Assembly (NCBI RefSeq): GCF_024582815.1
Contig: NZ_CP102099.1
Span: 2,542,001-2,606,000, forward strand
Reading direction: 5' to 3'
Source of the DNA: Acinetobacter colistiniresistens
GTDB taxonomy: Bacteria; Pseudomonadota; Gammaproteobacteria; Pseudomonadales; Moraxellaceae
DNA length: 64,000 bases
Of the stretch, positions 37,786-48,343 are shown piece by piece. The first letter of the stretch is position 1, and each line of letters begins with the position of its first letter. The notes under the pieces were generated by a model that did not search any database, was not told the origin of the DNA, and saw only the letters and a program-made list of their open reading frames with translations. Made by a program: the position numbers and the translations under genes.

Positions 37786-38997
37786 ATGGAAGACGTTTTA
37801 ATTTGCGATTTTATTCGTACCCCAATTGGACGCTATGCAGGGTCACTAAGCTCGGTACGTACCGATGATCTTGCTGCATTACCCATTAAGCATTTAAAAG
37901 AAAAGCATGCGCATTTACCGTGGCAGGATTTAGATGAAGTCTATTTGGGCTGTGCCAATCAGGCCGGCGAAGACAACCGCAATGTGGCGCGTATGGCAAC
38001 CTTATTGGCAGGTTTACCTGAGTCAGTTCCTGCCATGACCGTGAACCGTCTCTGTGCATCTGGTTTAGATGCAGTTGGTTTGGCGGCACGTTCAATTAAA
38101 TCGGGCGAGTCTCAATTTGTATTGGCGGGTGGGGTCGAGTCAATGAGTCGGGCGCCTTTTGTACAGGCCAAGCCAACCGAAGCATTTGGTCGTAGCCCTG
38201 AAATATTTGATACGACCATTGGCTGGCGTTTCATCAATAAAAAGATGAAAGCAGACTATGGCACTGACAGCATGCCTGAAACCGCTGAAAATGTGGCTGA
38301 GAAATACCAGATTAGCCGACAGGATCAGGATGCATTCGCGATTCGTAGTCAACAGAAAGTGGCAGCGGCACAACAAGCAGGTTTTTTTAAGGGTGAAATT
38401 CTGCCTGTCGAACTAGTAGATCGTAAAAATAATGTCACTGTCTTTTCACAGGATGAGCATCCACGTGCGGATACTAGTTTAGATAGCCTTGCAAAATTGA
38501 AAGCACCGTTCCGTAAAGAAGGTGGCTCGGTGACGGCGGGTAATGCTTCGGGAGTGAATGATGGCTCAGCGTGTGTTTTGCTGACCAATCGTCAGTTTGC
38601 CGATACCTATGGTTTAACACCTTTGGCGCGCGTGGTAGCGATAGCCAGTGCTGGGGTTGAACCGAAATATATGGGCATAGGTCCTGTGCCTGCGGTACAG
38701 AAATTGTTGAAACAAACGGGCCTCAGCTTAGATCAAATGGATGTGATTGAGCTAAACGAAGCTTTTGCAGCACAGTCATTGGCCTGTATGCGTGAGTTAG
38801 GTCTCAAGGATGATGATGCTCGTGTCAACCCGAATGGTGGTGCAATTGCATTGGGCCATCCATTGGGGATGAGTGGGACGCGCTTGGTGATGACTGCGAC
38901 CCGAGAATTGAAAAGACGCCAAGGAAAATATGCACTGTGTACCATGTGTGTTGGTGTAGGACAAGGTGTCGCCCTGATTTTAGAAAATGTAGCTTAA
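37786..38997 (+). CDS. paaJ: 3-oxoadipyl-CoA thiolase
   Basis: Thiolase cleaving 3-oxoadipyl-CoA to succinyl-CoA and acetyl-CoA, also able to act on 3-oxo-5,6-dehydrosuberyl-CoA. The 403 residues have the nucleophile in [12 protein letters not shown] (Cys near 90), the HxxxG segment [19 protein letters not shown] and the second active-site cysteine in [10 protein letters not shown]. The same activity also serves the beta-ketoadipate pathway, which PobA feeds. The ATG at 37786 follows AGGAGCG. Confidence 0.95.
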   Translation: MEDVLICDFIRTPIGRYAGSLSSVRTDDLAALPIKHLKEKHAHLPWQDLDEVYLGCANQAGEDNRNVARMATLLAGLPESVPAMTVNRLCASGLDAVGLAARSIKSGESQFVLAGGVESMSRAPFVQAKPTEAFGRSPEIFDTTIGWRFINKKMKADYGTDSMPETAENVAEKYQISRQDQDAFAIRSQQKVAAAQQAGFFKGEILPVELVDRKNNVTVFSQDEHPRADTSLDSLAKLKAPFRKEGGSVTAGNASGVNDGSACVLLTNRQFADTYGLTPLARVVAIASAGVEPKYMGIGPVPAVQKLLKQTGLSLDQMDVIELNEAFAAQSLACMRELGLKDDDARVNPNGGAIALGHPLGMSGTRLVMTATRELKRRQGKYALCTMCVGVGQGVALILENVA

Positions 38998-39043
38998 TTT
39001 AACTGCAACAAAACGGTTCGAATAATATAACGACATAGGAGAG

Positions 39044-40339
39044 ATGGCAGTGGATAGCCTGATAACAGAAGATGTAGAAAAAATGACGCTTGCGGAGTTA
39101 CGAGCGCTGCAAACCAAACGCTTAAAAGACACCTTGACATATGTTTATGCCAATAGCCCTGTCTATAAGAAAAAGTTTGACAATGCTGGTGTGCATCCTG
39201 ATGATTTTATCAACTTGGATGATCTTGCCAAGTTTCCATTTACCACCAAACAGGATTTAAGAGAGAACTATCCATTTGGTATGTTCGCAGTATCACAGGA
39301 GCAGATTGTTCGTTTACATGCTTCTTCAGGCACCACAGGGAAACCAACCGTCGTTGGCTATACCCAAAAAGATATCCATACATGGTCGGATATCGTAGCG
39401 CGTTGCTTGCGTATGGCAGGTCTAAGTGCCAAAGATATGATTCAGGTCGCCTATGGTTATGGTCTGTTTACCGGTGGTTTAGGCGCACATTATGGCGCTG
39501 AACGCTTAGGTGCAACCGTGATTCCGATGTCAGGTGGTCAAACCGAAAAACAGGTGCAACTGATTCAGGACTTTAAACCGACAGCAATTATGGTGACGCC
39601 ATCGTATTGCGTCAGCATTATTGAAAAACTGGAGCAGCAATTCGGCAGTGCGCGTAATACGTCGTTAAAAGTTGGTATTTTTGGTGCTGAGCCTTGGACC
39701 AATGAGTTACGCCGTGAGATCGAAGAGCGTTTAAATATCAAAGCATTGGATATTTATGGCTTGTCGGAGATTATGGGGCCAGGGGTTGCGATGCAGTGTC
39801 TGGGTGAAGGCGAAGGACTGACCATTTGGGAAGATCATTTTTATCCTGAGATCATTCATCCTGAAACGGGTGAAGTGTGTAAAGATGGTGAATTGGGTGA
39901 GTTGGTCTTCACCACCATTACCAAAGAAGGTTTGCCGATTATCCGCTATCGTACTCGCGATTTAACCCGTTTATTGGCAGGTCAGAATCTTGCCATGCGC
40001 CGTATGGATAAAATTGTAGGGCGTAGTGACGACATGTTGATTATTCGCGGTGTCAATGTATTCCCGACTCAGATCGAAGAACAGATTTTACAAGTGCCGA
40101 GTCTGGTACCGAATTATGAAATTCTGGTGGCAAAGAAAGGGCATATGGATACTTTGCATATCCGTACCGAAATGTGCCATAACTGTGACAAGCAGGCGCA
40201 GCAATTGGCTCAGCAGTTGATGCAGCGGATTAAAACCATGATTGGGATTTCAGTCACGGTGGAAGTGGTCAATGAATTGACCTTACCGCGGAGTGAGGGT
40301 AAAGCAAAACGCGTCATTGATATGCGTCAGATTGCTTAA
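39044..40339 (+). CDS. paaK: Phenylacetate-CoA ligase
   Basis: Activates phenylacetate to phenylacetyl-CoA, first step of the pathway. It is a 431-residue ANL-superfamily ligase with the phosphate loop HASSGTTGKPTVV, PMSGGQTEKQ, IYGLSEIMGPGVAMQC and the C-terminal domain from RSDDMLIIRGVNVFP. The ATG at 39044 is only one base from AGGAG; the in-frame GTG at 39050 is better spaced and may be the true start. The stop is followed by a hairpin before paaX. Confidence 0.95.
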   Translation: MAVDSLITEDVEKMTLAELRALQTKRLKDTLTYVYANSPVYKKKFDNAGVHPDDFINLDDLAKFPFTTKQDLRENYPFGMFAVSQEQIVRLHASSGTTGKPTVVGYTQKDIHTWSDIVARCLRMAGLSAKDMIQVAYGYGLFTGGLGAHYGAERLGATVIPMSGGQTEKQVQLIQDFKPTAIMVTPSYCVSIIEKLEQQFGSARNTSLKVGIFGAEPWTNELRREIEERLNIKALDIYGLSEIMGPGVAMQCLGEGEGLTIWEDHFYPEIIHPETGEVCKDGELGELVFTTITKEGLPIIRYRTRDLTRLLAGQNLAMRRMDKIVGRSDDMLIIRGVNVFPTQIEEQILQVPSLVPNYEILVAKKGHMDTLHIRTEMCHNCDKQAQQLAQQLMQRIKTMIGISVTVEVVNELTLPRSEGKAKRVIDMRQIA

Positions 40340-40349
40340 CATTATGATC

Positions 40350-40381
40350 ATTCAGGGTATAGTATCCTCTATACCCTGAAT
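40350..40381. repeat. Perfect 13-bp inverted repeat between paaK and paaX
   Basis: ATTCAGGGTATAG (50-62 in the 40300s) and CTATACCCTGAAT (40369-40381) form a perfect 13-bp stem with a six-base loop. No T-run follows on the plus strand, so it may be a weak terminator, an RNA-processing or attenuation hairpin, or an operator. Confidence 0.6.
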
Positions 40382-40401
40382 CTAAATGCCAAGATAAACG
40401 T

Positions 40402-41361
40402 ATGAGTGCAAAGTTACAGCAAATTATTGATTCAATTATTCAGAATGAACCCTTAAGTGGGACCTCATTGATTTCGACCATTTTTGGTGATTCAGTGTTG
40501 CATCGAGGCGGAAATATCAGTCTTGCCAGTTTGATCCAGTTAATGGAACTGTTTGATTTTAATGATCGTGCTGTACGAACCTCGGTTTTTCGTTTGGTTA
40601 AAAGTGATTGGCTCGGTTCAGATAAAATTGGCAGAACCAGTTTTTATCGCATTACCGATGCCAGTCGTTCAAAATACTTACAGGCAGAGCAGCGGATTTA
40701 TAATGATCAAATGAAAGAATGGGATCATTCTTGGGATTTGATCCTGATGTCGAGTCTGGACACCGACAATAAGGCTTTTTTAAAGAAAGAACTGGAATGG
40801 TTGGGCTTTGCCAATATTTCCACCAATCTGATGGCGTATCCAGGTTCGAATCGTCTACAACTACAAAAGCTGTTGGTTGACCTCAATATGAGTGAACAGG
40901 TGGTGGTGTTTAAGGCCGAAACTTTACAACTGTTTAATAACTCAACTGATACGATTAGCCGTATGCTAGAAACCAATTGGCCGATTGATGAGCTGCGTCA
41001 ACGCTATCTCCAATTTCTGGATCGGTTTAGGGAAATTGGCGCAATTTTGATGCAGGAAGATGAAACGATTGAACCGATACAAGCTTTTCAGATTCGGACC
41101 TTATTGATTCATTATTATCGTCGGATTTTACTCAAAGATCCTGCGTTGCCATTAGAACTATTATCGGCGGACTGGCCAGCAGTGAATGCCCGTACATTAT
41201 CCATGAATATTTATAAGAAAGTATTTGAAGCAGCGGATGACTATTTCCTGTCAGTCGCTGCAACATCAGAAGGACCAATGCCGAATGCGACTGCACATTT
41301 TTGGCGTCGCTTTGGCGGTTTAACCCAGACCAATGAGAGACTGAGTCATGCCTTGTTATAG
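40402..41361 (+). CDS. paaX: Phenylacetate operon repressor PaaX
   Basis: Winged-helix repressor of the paa genes whose known effector is phenylacetyl-CoA. The 319 residues carry the PaaX N-terminal helix-turn-helix (RTSVFRLVKSDWLGSDKIGR around 60-80, then TSFYRIT), a central domain (WDHSWDLILMSSL) and the C-terminal domain (LIHYYRRILLKDPALPLELL followed by SADWPA). It is at the 3' end of the operon it is presumed to control and overlaps paaY by 14 bp, so both are cotranscribed. Confidence 0.94.
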   Translation: MSAKLQQIIDSIIQNEPLSGTSLISTIFGDSVLHRGGNISLASLIQLMELFDFNDRAVRTSVFRLVKSDWLGSDKIGRTSFYRITDASRSKYLQAEQRIYNDQMKEWDHSWDLILMSSLDTDNKAFLKKELEWLGFANISTNLMAYPGSNRLQLQKLLVDLNMSEQVVVFKAETLQLFNNSTDTISRMLETNWPIDELRQRYLQFLDRFREIGAILMQEDETIEPIQAFQIRTLLIHYYRRILLKDPALPLELLSADWPAVNARTLSMNIYKKVFEAADDYFLSVAATSEGPMPNATAHFWRRFGGLTQTNERLSHALL

Positions 41362-41950
41362 CATTGATGGGGTGATCCCTGTGGTTCATCCCAGCGCATT
41401 TGTTCATCCCACTGCGGTTTTAATTGGTGATGTGGTCATTGAAGCTGGGGTTTATATTGGGCCATTTGCTTCATTGCGTGCTGATTTTGGTCGTATCCAT
41501 ATCAAGCAGAATGCCAATGTACAGGACAACTGTATCATTCATGGTTTTCCACAAAGTATCACGCTGATTGAAGAAATGGGACATATTGGTCATGCTGTCA
41601 CTTTACATGGATGCCGTATTGGTAAAAATGTGTTGATTGGCATGAATAGTGTGATTCTGGATGATGCCGAGATTGGTGAAAATACCATTATTGGTGCAAA
41701 CAGTTTGGTCAAAACCAAAGATGTGATTCCTGCCAATGTACTGGCAATCGGAAGCCCTGCAAAAGTTGTGCGAGATTTAACAGAACAAGAACGCGCATGG
41801 AAAATCAAAGGAACGCAAGAATATATTCATTTGGCGCAGCGTTGCTTAAACAGTATGACAGAAGTGCTGCCTTTAGTGGAAAATTCACCTGAACGTAAGA
41901 CCTATCAAGATTTTCAGTCCGATCATCAGATTAAACCAACAACAGCATAA
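41348..41950 (+). CDS. paaY: Phenylacetate degradation protein PaaY
   Basis: A 200-residue left-handed beta-helix protein of the gamma-carbonic-anhydrase/hexapeptide family. It shows the repeats starting VHPSAFVHPTAVLIGD and the metal-ligand histidines in IIHGF, GHIGHAVTLHGC. PaaY homologues hydrolyse dead-end CoA thioesters (such as 2-hydroxycyclohepta-1,4,6-triene-1-formyl-CoA) to protect the pathway. The C-terminal extension EQERAWKIKGTQEYIHLAQR is typical. The start overlaps the end of paaX. Confidence 0.93.
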   Translation: MPCYSIDGVIPVVHPSAFVHPTAVLIGDVVIEAGVYIGPFASLRADFGRIHIKQNANVQDNCIIHGFPQSITLIEEMGHIGHAVTLHGCRIGKNVLIGMNSVILDDAEIGENTIIGANSLVKTKDVIPANVLAIGSPAKVVRDLTEQERAWKIKGTQEYIHLAQRCLNSMTEVLPLVENSPERKTYQDFQSDHQIKPTTA

Positions 41951-42164
41951 ATTGAACCTTTAAGCTGATCAATTTGTTTTAAACCTCAGTGATAACAAGA
42001 CATCAAAAAGCAACAGTTTGTTTTTAAATATTAGTTGATGATGGAGTGTAAATTTTTCTACTTTTTAGTCAGAAAAATACAGGCAAGCATTTTTCACTAC
42101 ATTTTTGAATATAAATCGGCCTAAAAGTGAATAGTTTATTTAAGGAAATACAACGAGGTTAATG

Positions 42165-43619
42165 ATGTCTATTTTAACAAAAGAAATTTGGGATCAAAAA
42201 TTATTTCGTGGTATATGGCAATCCGCCAAAAACGGTTATCAAGTGGTTGAAGTTGCGACAGGTGAGTCCTTAGGGCAGATTGGTTATGCCGATGCATCCG
42301 ATGTGGTCGAGGCGGCTCAGCAAGCCAAGATTGCACAAAAGCAATGGTGGGCGCTCAGTTATCAAGAACGTCAGGCGGTATTTGAGCGTGCTGTGCAGAT
42401 TTTAACTGAACATCAGGCTGAAATTATTGAATGGTTGGTGAAAGAAAGTGGTTCGCTACAGTTGAAAGCTGGTTTTGAAGTGAACATTGCTCTTCAAGTA
42501 CTCAAACATTGTATCGCTTTACCCGCAACCGATCAGGGCACATTACTGCCAACAGCTGCAGGTAAATTGAGTTTGGCCAAGCGAGTTCCTTTGGGTGTAG
42601 TCGGTGTAATTTCACCGTTTAATTTTCCGTTGTATCTTGCGCTACGTGCGGTTGCGCCAGCCTTAGCGCTTGGAAATGCGGTGGTCTTGAAACCTGATGA
42701 ACGTACTGCAGTCTGTAGCGGTTATGCAATTGCCCGTATTTTTGAATTGGCTGGTTTACCACAAGGACTGCTACATGTATTGCCGGGTGGTGCTGAAGTC
42801 GGTGAAGCACTGACCTTGGATAAAAATATTGCCAGTATTCAATTTACCGGTTCAACCCATGTAGGTCGTATTGTGGGTGCAAATGCGGCTAAAACACTGA
42901 AAAAAGTATCGCTTGAGTTAGGTGGCAAAAACTCACTGATTATTCTGGATGACGCCGATATTGGGCTTGCAGCAGAAAATATCGCGTGGGGGGCTTTTTT
43001 GCATTCAGGTCAAATTTGTATGACTTCTGGAAAAATCCTGATTCAGGAAAAGATCTATCCGCAAGTCAAACAACGTGTGATTGAAAAGGTCAAAAATTTT
43101 GTAGTGGGTAATCCATTAAATGCAGATGTCACGATTGGCCCTTTGATTAATGCCAAGCAATCACAACGGGTTGAGCAGTTGGTCAATGAAGCAATAGCAC
43201 ATGGGGCAAAACTGGAAGTTGGTGGACAAGCCAATGGTGTGTTTTTTGAGCCAACGGTCTTAGCTGAGGTAAAACAGGACAATCCAATTTTTTCTGAGGA
43301 AATTTTCGGTCCTGTTGCTGTTCTGATTCCTTTTAGCACGGATGAACAGGCTATTGAACTTGCAAATGATGGAGATTATGGGCTTTCAGCTGGGATTATT
43401 ACCGCAAATGTTGGCCGTGGCATGCAGCTTGGTCAAAAACTGAATGTCGGGTTATTGCATATCAATGATCAAACCGTAAATGATGAAACAGTGAATCCCT
43501 TTGGTGGCTTTGGAGCCTCAGGCAATGGCACACGGATTGGTGGACCTGCGAATGCGGATGAGTTTACCCAATGGCAATGGATGACCATTCAGGCACAAGC
43601 GCTCCATTATCCATTCTAA
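42165..43619 (+). CDS. Aromatic aldehyde dehydrogenase (benzaldehyde/vanillin type)
   Basis: A 484-residue NAD(P)-dependent aldehyde dehydrogenase of the benzaldehyde/hydroxybenzaldehyde/vanillin dehydrogenase group. It has the cofactor segment VVGVISPFNFPLYLALRAVA followed by PALALGNAVVLKPDE, the general-base Glu in SLELGGKNS and the nucleophile Cys in HSGQICMTSGK. ATG 42165 has GAGG at six bases; the ATG one codon before is too close. Lying between paaY and pobR/pobA, it probably makes 4-hydroxybenzoate or benzoate from aldehydes. Substrate is inferred from position only; it resembles XylC- and HcaB-type enzymes of the genus. Confidence 0.82.
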   Translation: MSILTKEIWDQKLFRGIWQSAKNGYQVVEVATGESLGQIGYADASDVVEAAQQAKIAQKQWWALSYQERQAVFERAVQILTEHQAEIIEWLVKESGSLQLKAGFEVNIALQVLKHCIALPATDQGTLLPTAAGKLSLAKRVPLGVVGVISPFNFPLYLALRAVAPALALGNAVVLKPDERTAVCSGYAIARIFELAGLPQGLLHVLPGGAEVGEALTLDKNIASIQFTGSTHVGRIVGANAAKTLKKVSLELGGKNSLIILDDADIGLAAENIAWGAFLHSGQICMTSGKILIQEKIYPQVKQRVIEKVKNFVVGNPLNADVTIGPLINAKQSQRVEQLVNEAIAHGAKLEVGGQANGVFFEPTVLAEVKQDNPIFSEEIFGPVAVLIPFSTDEQAIELANDGDYGLSAGIITANVGRGMQLGQKLNVGLLHINDQTVNDETVNPFGGFGASGNGTRIGGPANADEFTQWQWMTIQAQALHYPF

Positions 43620-43640
43620 GCAATCTTGAAAATTTCTTCT

Positions 43641-43674
43641 GATTTGTCCCTAAAGCACTAGGGACAAATCCTTT
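43641..43674. terminator. Bidirectional terminator between aldehyde dehydrogenase and pobR
   Basis: Perfect 12-bp stem GATTTGTCCCTA / TAGGGACAAATC with a six-base loop and CTTTT following. It lies between two convergent genes. Confidence 0.85.
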
Positions 43675-44489
43675 TAAATCACATTGCGTAGTTCATTGGC
43701 GGTATTGCGCAGTAGCGGCAAAATCTGCTGGACTAAATAATCCTCTTGTACACGATTGGTCTGTGACATGCAGTTTAGAGCGGCAATCGCTTTTCCTTGT
43801 GCATCAATCACGGGCACAGCAATCGCGATTACACCAAGTTCGTGTTCTTCTCTGGATAGGCAGTAATCTGCTTGTGATATTGCTTTCAGTATTTCAAAAA
43901 ACTTGATTTCGTCGGTTATTGTAAAAGGGGTTAAACGTCTTAAAGCAAACGTTTTTACCCAATCCCGTTGAGCTTGTTCAGATAACGCTGCTAATAATAC
44001 TTTGCCTGTTGAGGTTGCATGTGCAGGTAAGCGATTGCCCAAATGCATACCATAAGGACTGACACGCAGATTATCCTGTTGAGGTAAATAGCTACGAGCA
44101 ATCGGGACGACCTCGTTATCATCTAGAACCACTAATGAAAAGGTTAATGTGGTTTGTGCAGATAAAAGATTCAGGAAGGATTGGGCAATTTTAGGTAGAT
44201 GGGCTGAGCTTAAGTAGGAACTTGAGAACCGTAATACACGGTGGGTGAGCCAGAAATAATGTTCATCTGTATCTAAATAGCCTAAGTATTTCAAAGTTTT
44301 AAGATAACGCCGTGCTGCAGTGCGACTGATCCCCGTCCGTTCAGCCACTTGAGTGACATTCAAACGTTGTCGATCAACACCAAAAGCTTCCAGTAAGGTC
44401 AGACCTTTGGCTAAACCTGCAATATAGTCTTCCTGACGTATACATTCATGTGAATTGGGGTGTTCTAACACAGCATCAACCTTCACCAT
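43674..44489 (-). CDS. pobR: IclR-family activator PobR
   Basis: A 271-residue IclR-type regulator, transcribed divergently from pobA as in Acinetobacter baylyi, where PobR activates pobA with 4-hydroxybenzoate. The N-terminal winged helix is visible at about residues 30-90 (LEAFGVDRQRLNVTQVAER, TGISRTAARRYLKTLKYLGY). The effector domain contains NRLPAHATSTGKVLLAALS and SREEHELGVIAIAVPV. The gene ends against the terminator shared with the aldehyde dehydrogenase. Confidence 0.92.
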   Translation of the reverse strand: MVKVDAVLEHPNSHECIRQEDYIAGLAKGLTLLEAFGVDRQRLNVTQVAERTGISRTAARRYLKTLKYLGYLDTDEHYFWLTHRVLRFSSSYLSSAHLPKIAQSFLNLLSAQTTLTFSLVVLDDNEVVPIARSYLPQQDNLRVSPYGMHLGNRLPAHATSTGKVLLAALSEQAQRDWVKTFALRRLTPFTITDEIKFFEILKAISQADYCLSREEHELGVIAIAVPVIDAQGKAIAALNCMSQTNRVQEDYLVQQILPLLRNTANELRNVI

Positions 44490-44514
44490 ACTTCCATTCC
44501 TGTTCTTATGATGT

Positions 44515-44535
44515 TTTGTCCGCTATTCGGACAAA
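44515..44535. promoter_or_regulatory. Candidate PobR operator and pobA promoter
   Basis: A perfect 8-bp inverted repeat TTTGTCCG (44515-44522), CTATT, CGGACAAA (44528-44535) lies in the 139-bp pobR/pobA gap. For pobA a -10 TATACA is at 44574-44579, 38 bp downstream, with a poor -35, as expected for an activated promoter. Confidence 0.5.
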
Positions 44536-44601
44536 TGAAATGATAAACGGTTCTTTTCGACTTGGATAGATCGTATACAAAACTTAAAAGCAGTAAGTTA
44601 A

Positions 44602-45813
<1,212 letters not shown>

Positions 45814-45924
45814 ATCGTAATTCAAATACTTTTAGCACATTGCATTGATAACGATTTTCAAAATTTAAACAAGATGATATGTGACGTGTTGATCCACTTA
45901 CATAGGGAAATAGAGAGATTGATC

Positions 45925-46653
45925 ATGGTTGATACTTATATTATCGTACACGGTGCATGGCACAACGGCGCCTTAATGGAACCAACGGCTGAATATCTCC
46001 GTTCTCAAGGTCATATTGTTCATTGTCCAACCTTGGCAGGTAATCGCTCCAATGAAGATTGTAGTCAAATTGGTTTAGAAGATGCCATTAACTCACTGAT
46101 TCAATATATAGAGCAGTATGATTTAAATAATATTCGCTTGGTGGGGCATAGTTATGCGGGTATGGTGATCTCTGCGGTTATTGATCGTATTCCACTGCGG
46201 ATTCGTCGAGTAGTATATGCAAATGCCTTCGTACCATTTCCAAATGAATGTCTGAATGATATGGCCCCAGCAAAATATAAAGCTTTGTTCGATCAAATGG
46301 CTGAGGCTAATAATCATGCAGTCTCTTTACCATTTCCTGTTTGGCGTGAATGCTTTATGAATGATGCAGATGAAGTGCTTGCTAAATCTGCGTATGAATT
46401 ATTAACGCCACAACCCTATCGTTGTTTTAGTGATCCTATTGTACTGTCAAAACCTATTGCGGAGATGGAAATTGCAAAATCATATCTGAATTGCAAACAA
46501 GATACGGCACTGCCACAGAGTTTATCCTGGCATCCACGTTTGTCTGAGCGCTTAGGTTTATTTCGTTATATAGAGGCGGACGGGGGACATGAAACTTTAT
46601 TTACTGATCCCACTGGTTTTGCTAAGGCGATTATGATTGCAGCACGTGATTGA
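45925..46653 (+). CDS. Alpha/beta hydrolase, EstC-like
   Basis: A 242-residue alpha/beta-hydrolase similar in pattern to EstC and plant methylesterase-type enzymes: HGAWHNGA early (oxyanion region), nucleophile elbow GHSYAG with Ser about residue 77, Asp region CKQDTALP and catalytic His in GGHETLF. The ATG at 45925 follows AGAGAGA; the frame upstream is open to 45874 but unlikely. It lies 111 bp after pobA on the same strand. Possible role is hydrolysis of an aromatic ester feeding PobA, but the substrate is unknown. Confidence 0.75.
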   Translation: MVDTYIIVHGAWHNGALMEPTAEYLRSQGHIVHCPTLAGNRSNEDCSQIGLEDAINSLIQYIEQYDLNNIRLVGHSYAGMVISAVIDRIPLRIRRVVYANAFVPFPNECLNDMAPAKYKALFDQMAEANNHAVSLPFPVWRECFMNDADEVLAKSAYELLTPQPYRCFSDPIVLSKPIAEMEIAKSYLNCKQDTALPQSLSWHPRLSERLGLFRYIEADGGHETLFTDPTGFAKAIMIAARD

Positions 46654-46722
46654 GTTTTACAGAAAAGATTACTCAAGACTCAGAATTCATTGTCTTCGAG
46701 TGTTCAAGCTCTGGATTTATAA

Positions 46723-46754
46723 AAAAAGCTGTTCAGAGAATTGAACAGCTTTTT
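46723..46754. terminator. Bidirectional terminator
   Basis: Perfect 13-bp stem AAAAAGCTGTTCA / TGAACAGCTTTTT with six-base loop between the hydrolase gene and the convergent ABC1 kinase gene. Confidence 0.88.
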
Positions 46755-46772
46755 TATACTCGATTGAGCAAT

Positions 46773-48149
46773 TTATTCGGCAAATTGCGGAATCATTTTG
46801 CGTACATTGGTCTTTGCTTCAATCACCGTCATAAATGTATACGCGCCAATAAACTTACGGCTAATGAACATAAACTCTTTTGGTGGAACCGAGAAATAGC
46901 GTGAAGCCATCGATTGTCCCGCCTGTTGCATCACACGGTTATGCAATTGGCTTTTTTTCCAGTCATAACGATCTTGCTCATCCATTATGCCTGCGGGCAT
47001 ATCTGGATTGTTGCTCGGGCAACTAAATGCCTCTGTTGCAATCAAGAATACGTCGGCCATGCCAGGCTTAACACTGTCTGGCATGCTATCAAAGAATTCA
47101 TAACCAGTCATGGCTTTGATCATTGCATTTTTATCATGATCGTAACCCGCATGAATCAGATTACGGGCAACAGTCAGTAAATTGTTATCGAATTGGCGAA
47201 TGGCACCAAAGTCGAGTAATACAATTTTATCTTTAACATCACTACCATTACCTAAACGAACCAAGTAGTTACCAAAGTTCGGGTCGGTTTGCATTTCACC
47301 CCATTCAAATAGTTCGCGCACCGCGATTTCTAAAGAGGCTTCACCCAACAGGTTACGGCGTTCTTGTGGCAGCGAAAGCATAACAGGACTATTAACTGGG
47401 ACACCGCGTTCAAAGGTCATGCACAGCACTTTTTCAGCACAGAACTCATCTACAATTTGAGGGACAACGTAACGAGGATCATCTTTCAGTCGCTCAGCAA
47501 AGCGACGAGTCGTTGCCGCTTCAATGCCATAATCGACTTCACGATGCATCATCTCACGGACTTCATCGAACCATTGATCAAATTCGCGGGTTTGCGGCAC
47601 CATCCGTGTCAGTTTGAGCATGTTCTTAAACAGATTCATATCAGAATCGATGGCTTCAGCAACACCCGGATACTGAATTTTAAGTACCAATTCTAAACCA
47701 TCTGACTTACGGGTAGCTCGGTGGACTTGAGCAAGTGATGCTGTTCCAATCGGCTCATGATCAATCGTAAGCTCGTCAAGTTTTGAGCCCAGTTGATCTT
47801 GTAAATGTGCTTTGATCGCAGGCCAAGCTAAGGCGACGGTCTGGTTGTTGAGAGTATTTAAAGCTTGTGTGATTTCTTCAGGTAAGAAATGTTCACCATA
47901 CAACGCCATCATTTGTCCGATCTTTACGATTGAACCTTTGAGTTTGCCAATTTCAGAAACTAAATAATGTGCTTGCTCAGCCATGGCTTTTTTACGTTTC
48001 TTCTCTTTTTCTTCCTCACTGGAAAAGAGGGAAGTTGCACTTGCAGTTGCCCAACGTGTTCCAGCAAGTAAAGAAGCTTTTGCAATAGATAAGCGACGAT
48101 CCACCGACGAGGTTTTTAGATTCTTAAGCTTATCGTTCTGATCTGACAT
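46773..48149 (-). CDS. ABC1/UbiB-family atypical kinase
   Basis: A 458-residue protein of the ABC1/ADCK/UbiB atypical kinase family. The family hallmark KxGQ is seen as KIGQ (76-79). Catalytic-core segments are GTASLAQVHRA (A-rich loop), VLKIQYPGVAEAIDSD (Lys) and LLDFGAIRQF (DFG-like). UbiB homologues support ubiquinone biosynthesis or lipid handling at the membrane; this one lacks a clear C-terminal membrane pair and is not in a ubi operon, so it is a paralogue of unknown role. The gene is monocistronic and ends in the terminator at 46723. Confidence 0.85.
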   Translation of the reverse strand: MSDQNDKLKNLKTSSVDRRLSIAKASLLAGTRWATASATSLFSSEEEKEKKRKKAMAEQAHYLVSEIGKLKGSIVKIGQMMALYGEHFLPEEITQALNTLNNQTVALAWPAIKAHLQDQLGSKLDELTIDHEPIGTASLAQVHRATRKSDGLELVLKIQYPGVAEAIDSDMNLFKNMLKLTRMVPQTREFDQWFDEVREMMHREVDYGIEAATTRRFAERLKDDPRYVVPQIVDEFCAEKVLCMTFERGVPVNSPVMLSLPQERRNLLGEASLEIAVRELFEWGEMQTDPNFGNYLVRLGNGSDVKDKIVLLDFGAIRQFDNNLLTVARNLIHAGYDHDKNAMIKAMTGYEFFDSMPDSVKPGMADVFLIATEAFSCPSNNPDMPAGIMDEQDRYDWKKSQLHNRVMQQAGQSMASRYFSVPPKEFMFISRKFIGAYTFMTVIEAKTNVRKMIPQFAE

Positions 48150-48295
48150 GAAAGAAAAATCCTATGCTGAAATCGGAGGGTTGAAAGCCGAGACTTGAAT
48201 TGTAGCGGATATTACAGCTTTTGAACGTATTAAAATAGTTCAATCTCTTGAATTATCAGTCTAAATTTGTGCAATAAGGCATCTATTTTTAAAGC

Positions 48296-48322
48296 GCCTA
48301 AGTAAATATTTCACATTTACTT
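48296..48322. repeat. Direct-repeat copy 1 with inverted repeat
   Basis: GCCTAAGTAAAT (48296-48307) is an exact 12-bp match to 48736-48747. Here it overlaps an inverted repeat AAGTAAAT (48300-48307) / ATTTACTT (48315-48322), which could serve as a weak transcript end for the minus-strand gene at 48344. Confidence 0.55.
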
Positions 48323-48343
48323 CGTCATTACTATACATTTGTC

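Noticed and set aside
40350..40381. Calling the paaK-paaX hairpin a rho-independent terminator
   Set aside because: The stem is strong, but no T-run follows on the plus strand, so it is listed as an inverted repeat instead.
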